From contig NZ_WSSC01000005.1 of the NCBI RefSeq assembly GCF_009792895.1, positions 248,001 through 312,000 on the forward strand: a DNA stretch of 64,000 bases, in the 5' to 3' direction. Source of the stretch: Pigmentibacter ruber. GTDB taxonomy: Bacteria; Bdellovibrionota_B; Oligoflexia; Silvanigrellales; Silvanigrellaceae. Under the pieces are notes generated by a model. That model saw nothing but the letters and a program-made list of their open reading frames with translations. It did no database searches and was not told where the DNA came from. Made by a program: the position numbers and the translations under genes. Below are positions 61,241 to 64,000 of this stretch, in pieces (position 1 is the stretch's first letter; the number at the start of each line of letters is the position of its first letter).

Positions 61241-64000
61241 ATGTTTGGGTACCAAAAAAAACTTCATACATTTGTAAATCTAGTTATTTCACCAAAAATA
61301 TCATCTGTTGATAACATCTTACAAAAAGCAATGAATCGACAAAGGTCTTTATGGTGGATTTTCTTGCTTATTTTTAAACGCAATTTAATTTTTGCAGCAT
61401 TTCTGCAAATTGCTTTAATTTCATTAGCTCTTTTAGCACCATTTGTTTTGAAAAATTACTTTGAACTATTTTTAGTGCCAACTTTTGCTGAGCTGAATAA
61501 AACTTTATTTTTAAGCTCATTAGGTATTTTTGCCTATTTTTTTATATTTATAACAATATTTTATATTAAGCAAAAATTATTTATTCAATGGAAAAGACAA
61601 ATTGAATTTAATGCATTAGATATTTTTGCAAAAATTTGTTGTTATTCATTAAAAGAACAAAATAAAATCATGGTTAAAAAATTTAGTGATGAAGAAGGTC
61701 GTTTTTTTTCAGATAAATTCAAAGAATTTCCAAGAATTTATTCCAACTTATTTAGTATTCCTGCTTTGTTAGTAACTTTTATTTTTATTTATTCAATAAT
61801 GCAAAAATTATTTTTTATTCCTATTATTATTTTATTATTTGTATTTGCTTTTCAAATTTCAAATAGAATTGTAATTCTTAGAGCTTTAAAAAAAGTTGCT
61901 TTTTTTATCCATGCTAGAAGCAATATTATTCAGAAAGTTTTTGTCTATGGAAACAGAGTGCATCTCTTAGCGCTTGAAAATTTTTTCATTAAAAAAGTAA
62001 ATTTATTTCAAGAAAATTCTACTAATTTGATCAAAGGTATTTTAAATCGTCTTTCAGCTGCTGGCTTAATTCAGTATTTTTCTGGTTTTATAATTGCTAT
62101 TCCAAGTATAACTATTTATCTTTTCGTAAATCAGACTTATTCTTTCTTGACAATTGCTTCTTTAATAACATTTTTTTCTTTAATTGATTATTTTTATGGA
62201 AACATATTAAATTTTGTCTCTAGAATTAAAGATTTTAAAAATACTTTGCAGCTTCTCTCATTACCAATTTACTTAGAAAACAAAAACTCTACTATTGGTA
62301 GAGAAAAAATATTAGATGTAAGTGAAGAAATTAATATTAAAACTGAAGTAAGCCAGAATAAATTAGCTTTTCATAAAGCGGCATTTATCGATGGTAATAC
62401 TATTTGTTTATATAATATAAATTATGAACAACAAATTGGTAGTTTATCAGCAGTTATTGGACAAAAAAATTCAGGTAAGTCAGCTTTTTTAGCAGCTTGT
62501 ACAGGTGATTTAAATATTATTAGTGGAGAGAAAAAATTAATTCAAAAAGTTGAAGTTCTACCTCATGAAACATTACTTTTTGATGGTACTTTAAGAGAAA
62601 ATATAATACTAGATAGAGAATTTGAAGGTAGAAGATACGTTGATGTTATAAGAGCCTGTTCTTTGGAAAATGATTTTAATGCTTTAGATGACGGTGATGA
62701 AACTATTTTCGACACATTAGGAAACAAATTTCCTGAATATTTTTTAAGAAAAATTACTTTAGCGAGAACATTATACTCTAAAGCTGATTTATATATTTTT
62801 GATGAGCCGTTTATAGGTTTAACTTCAAATGAAGCCTCAGTCTTTTTTCATGAAGGAATTCAAAAAATATTATCTCATTCCAGCAGAATAATTGCTACTA
62901 ACAAATTAGAATTTGCTGCTCTTTGCGATGAAATTCTAGTAATGAAAGAAGGGATGTTGATTGAAATTGGGACACATAAAAATTTATTAGAAAAATCTGG
63001 CCATTATGCAAGATTACACTATGCAGCAGCGGATTCACGTCAGTTTGGTTTGACTAGTGTTTATCAAAAAATAGGAGATAAAATCAGTTATCACAAGGCT
63101 GATACACCGACTGAATTTTATGACTTTAGTTACTTTAATAAAACTCAAGAAGTAAATTATATTCGCAAATTACTTTCTTCCAATAAGTTCTTTTTAAAAT
63201 CTTATTTTAGTTCGCCTAGTACTTTACTAAATCTTTTTTATTTACTTGCATCCCAGATTTTTATGAGTCTGGCATTTTATACTTTATTTTCTTTAAATCT
63301 TAATTTAGTTATTTCTAGAAATATTCAAATATTTATATTTTTAATGTGTTCCATTTTTTCTTTAGTTTTCTTCTTTTACTATCAACTAAAAAACTCAAAA
63401 AACAATTTAGATTTTAGTAATAATCTTGAAAAGAAAGTTTATGAAGTTCTTATTAAAGAACATAAATTATCTGAAAATATTACGGCAAAATATTTAGAAA
63501 AATTTTCGAATGTAAAAGAAAACTTATTTCAGTCATTTTCATCTATTGTTGTTAGAATTTCATTTTTAATTGCAGGTTTGATTTTATTTTCAGTTAGTAA
63601 TTTGACCTCATTGTTAGCTTTATTTTCATTTGGTATTTTTATAGCAGTATTTTTATTGATTAAAAAAGGAGCTTTTTTAAAATCTTATTTTGCCTTAAAT
63701 AATGAAAAGAAAAATTTATCAAAAATTTTGTTTATCTATATTAGGTCATTAAAAACAAATAACTCATTTTATTTTAGAGAATTTATTTACAAAAAAATTC
63801 TTGGGAAAATTAATTTAGCAATTGATAAAAATTTAGAAAAAGACAATGTTTTGCTTTCTTTTTCACAATTCATTTGTATAGCGTTTCTCATGGTTGCAAT
63901 GCTAAGTTCAATTTACTTTTCTATAAATATTAAACATATTAGTATTGATAAAGTTGTTTTATCTTTTTTAGGAATGTTATTTGTCTTTAAAGCCTTTATA
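61241..64000 (+). CDS. Double-length MRP/ABCC-like ABC transporter, 5' part
   Basis: The frame is open for all 920 codons from the ATG at 61241, 1 base after the previous stop, to the window end. TMD1 (about 30–340) has five or six helices. NBD1 (about 370–590) follows the ABCC layout: Walker A GQKNSGKSAF, DGTLRENIIL, LYIFDEPF and a final EIGTHKNLLEKSGHYARL. However, the signature is PEYFLRKITLAR instead of LSGGQ, the Q-loop Gln is His (LPHETLLF) and the H-loop His is Asn (IATNKLEF). NBD1 therefore looks non-hydrolytic. A second TMD starts at about 640; NBD2 must lie beyond. Full-length ABCC-type transporters in one chain are uncommon in bacteria. The substrate is unknown. Confidence 0.85.
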   Translation, partial: MFGYQKKLHTFVNLVISPKISSVDNILQKAMNRQRSLWWIFLLIFKRNLIFAAFLQIALISLALLAPFVLKNYFELFLVPTFAELNKTLFLSSLGIFAYFFIFITIFYIKQKLFIQWKRQIEFNALDIFAKICCYSLKEQNKIMVKKFSDEEGRFFSDKFKEFPRIYSNLFSIPALLVTFIFIYSIMQKLFFIPIIILLFVFAFQISNRIVILRALKKVAFFIHARSNIIQKVFVYGNRVHLLALENFFIKKVNLFQENSTNLIKGILNRLSAAGLIQYFSGFIIAIPSITIYLFVNQTYSFLTIASLITFFSLIDYFYGNILNFVSRIKDFKNTLQLLSLPIYLENKNSTIGREKILDVSEEINIKTEVSQNKLAFHKAAFIDGNTICLYNINYEQQIGSLSAVIGQKNSGKSAFLAACTGDLNIISGEKKLIQKVEVLPHETLLFDGTLRENIILDREFEGRRYVDVIRACSLENDFNALDDGDETIFDTLGNKFPEYFLRKITLARTLYSKADLYIFDEPFIGLTSNEASVFFHEGIQKILSHSSRIIATNKLEFAALCDEILVMKEGMLIEIGTHKNLLEKSGHYARLHYAAADSRQFGLTSVYQKIGDKISYHKADTPTEFYDFSYFNKTQEVNYIRKLLSSNKFFLKSYFSSPSTLLNLFYLLASQIFMSLAFYTLFSLNLNLVISRNIQIFIFLMCSIFSLVFFFYYQLKNSKNNLDFSNNLEKKVYEVLIKEHKLSENITAKYLEKFSNVKENLFQSFSSIVVRISFLIAGLILFSVSNLTSLLALFSFGIFIAVFLLIKKGAFLKSYFALNNEKKNLSKILFIYIRSLKTNNSFYFREFIYKKILGKINLAIDKNLEKDNVLLSFSQFICIAFLMVAMLSSIYFSINIKHISIDKVVLSFLGMLFVFKAFI

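Noticed and set aside
61086-61277. Small frame across the CPBP-like/ABC junction
   Set aside because: It overlaps two better frames and has no ribosome-binding site.

Overview
The window is an AT-rich bacterial chromosome segment with diderm features: LspA, an outer-membrane barrel, periplasmic binding proteins and a Tat-type leader. The complete core genes (prs, rlmN, pyrG, hemL, priA, lspA), the CheW/STAS/CheA/CheV/CheB block, the DUF3015–DUF4105 pair and the many AT-rich secreted proteins suggest a Bdellovibrionota/Oligoflexia-like organism, perhaps Silvanigrellales. That placement is inference from gene style; no 16S gene is present.

Layout. 1–5 kb: chemotaxis operon (cheW 3' end, STAS protein, cheA, cheV, cheB) ended by a long hairpin. 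5–9.5 kb: a small predicted outer-membrane protein, an orphan dehydrogenase small subunit, and on the minus strand a LuxE–LuxC-type fusion followed by a Crp/Fnr regulator. 9.6–17.7 kb: housekeeping block (lspA, clpC-like, M32 carboxypeptidase, a candidate 6S-like RNA, prs with a possibly switching leader, an alpha/beta hydrolase, rlmN). 17.7–26.4 kb: accessory stretch with an orphan binding protein, three unrecognised exported proteins separated by long non-coding AT-rich DNA, and DUF3015 plus a DUF4105/Lnb-like protein. 26.8–40.6 kb: the most unusual region. A 3,200-residue three-module nonribosomal peptide synthetase ends in a thioester-reductase domain and then a cyclic-nucleotide-binding-like domain. 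It is followed within a few bases by an RsbV–RsbW–RsbU partner-switching set and then an SGNH hydrolase. A YhhN-like membrane protein lies upstream. 40.7–50.9 kb: MarC, a pseudo-receiver/PilZ protein, asparagine synthetase with an unknown helical protein, pyrG, hemL, a CPBP protease and dtd. 50.9–64 kb: an orphan histidine kinase, a dienelactone-hydrolase-like protein, three DsrE-fold proteins plus a GNAT, a HAD phosphatase, a second orphan binding protein, priA, a receiver/TPR protein, a CPBP-like membrane protein, and the first 920 codons of a double-length MRP-like ABC transporter with a degenerate first ATPase domain.

How it works together. The best candidate for an undescribed system is the NRPS operon. 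The synthetase carries a built-in cNMP-type sensory domain and is translationally coupled to an antagonist (RsbV), a kinase/anti-sigma-like switch protein (RsbW) and a membrane phosphatase with an extracytoplasmic sensor (RsbU). Synthesis of a reductively released tripeptide may therefore be tied to environmental sensing. A second notable unit is the fused fatty-acid reductase with its own Crp/Fnr regulator and no luciferase nearby. I recognised no tRNA, rRNA, CRISPR array or intact insertion sequence.
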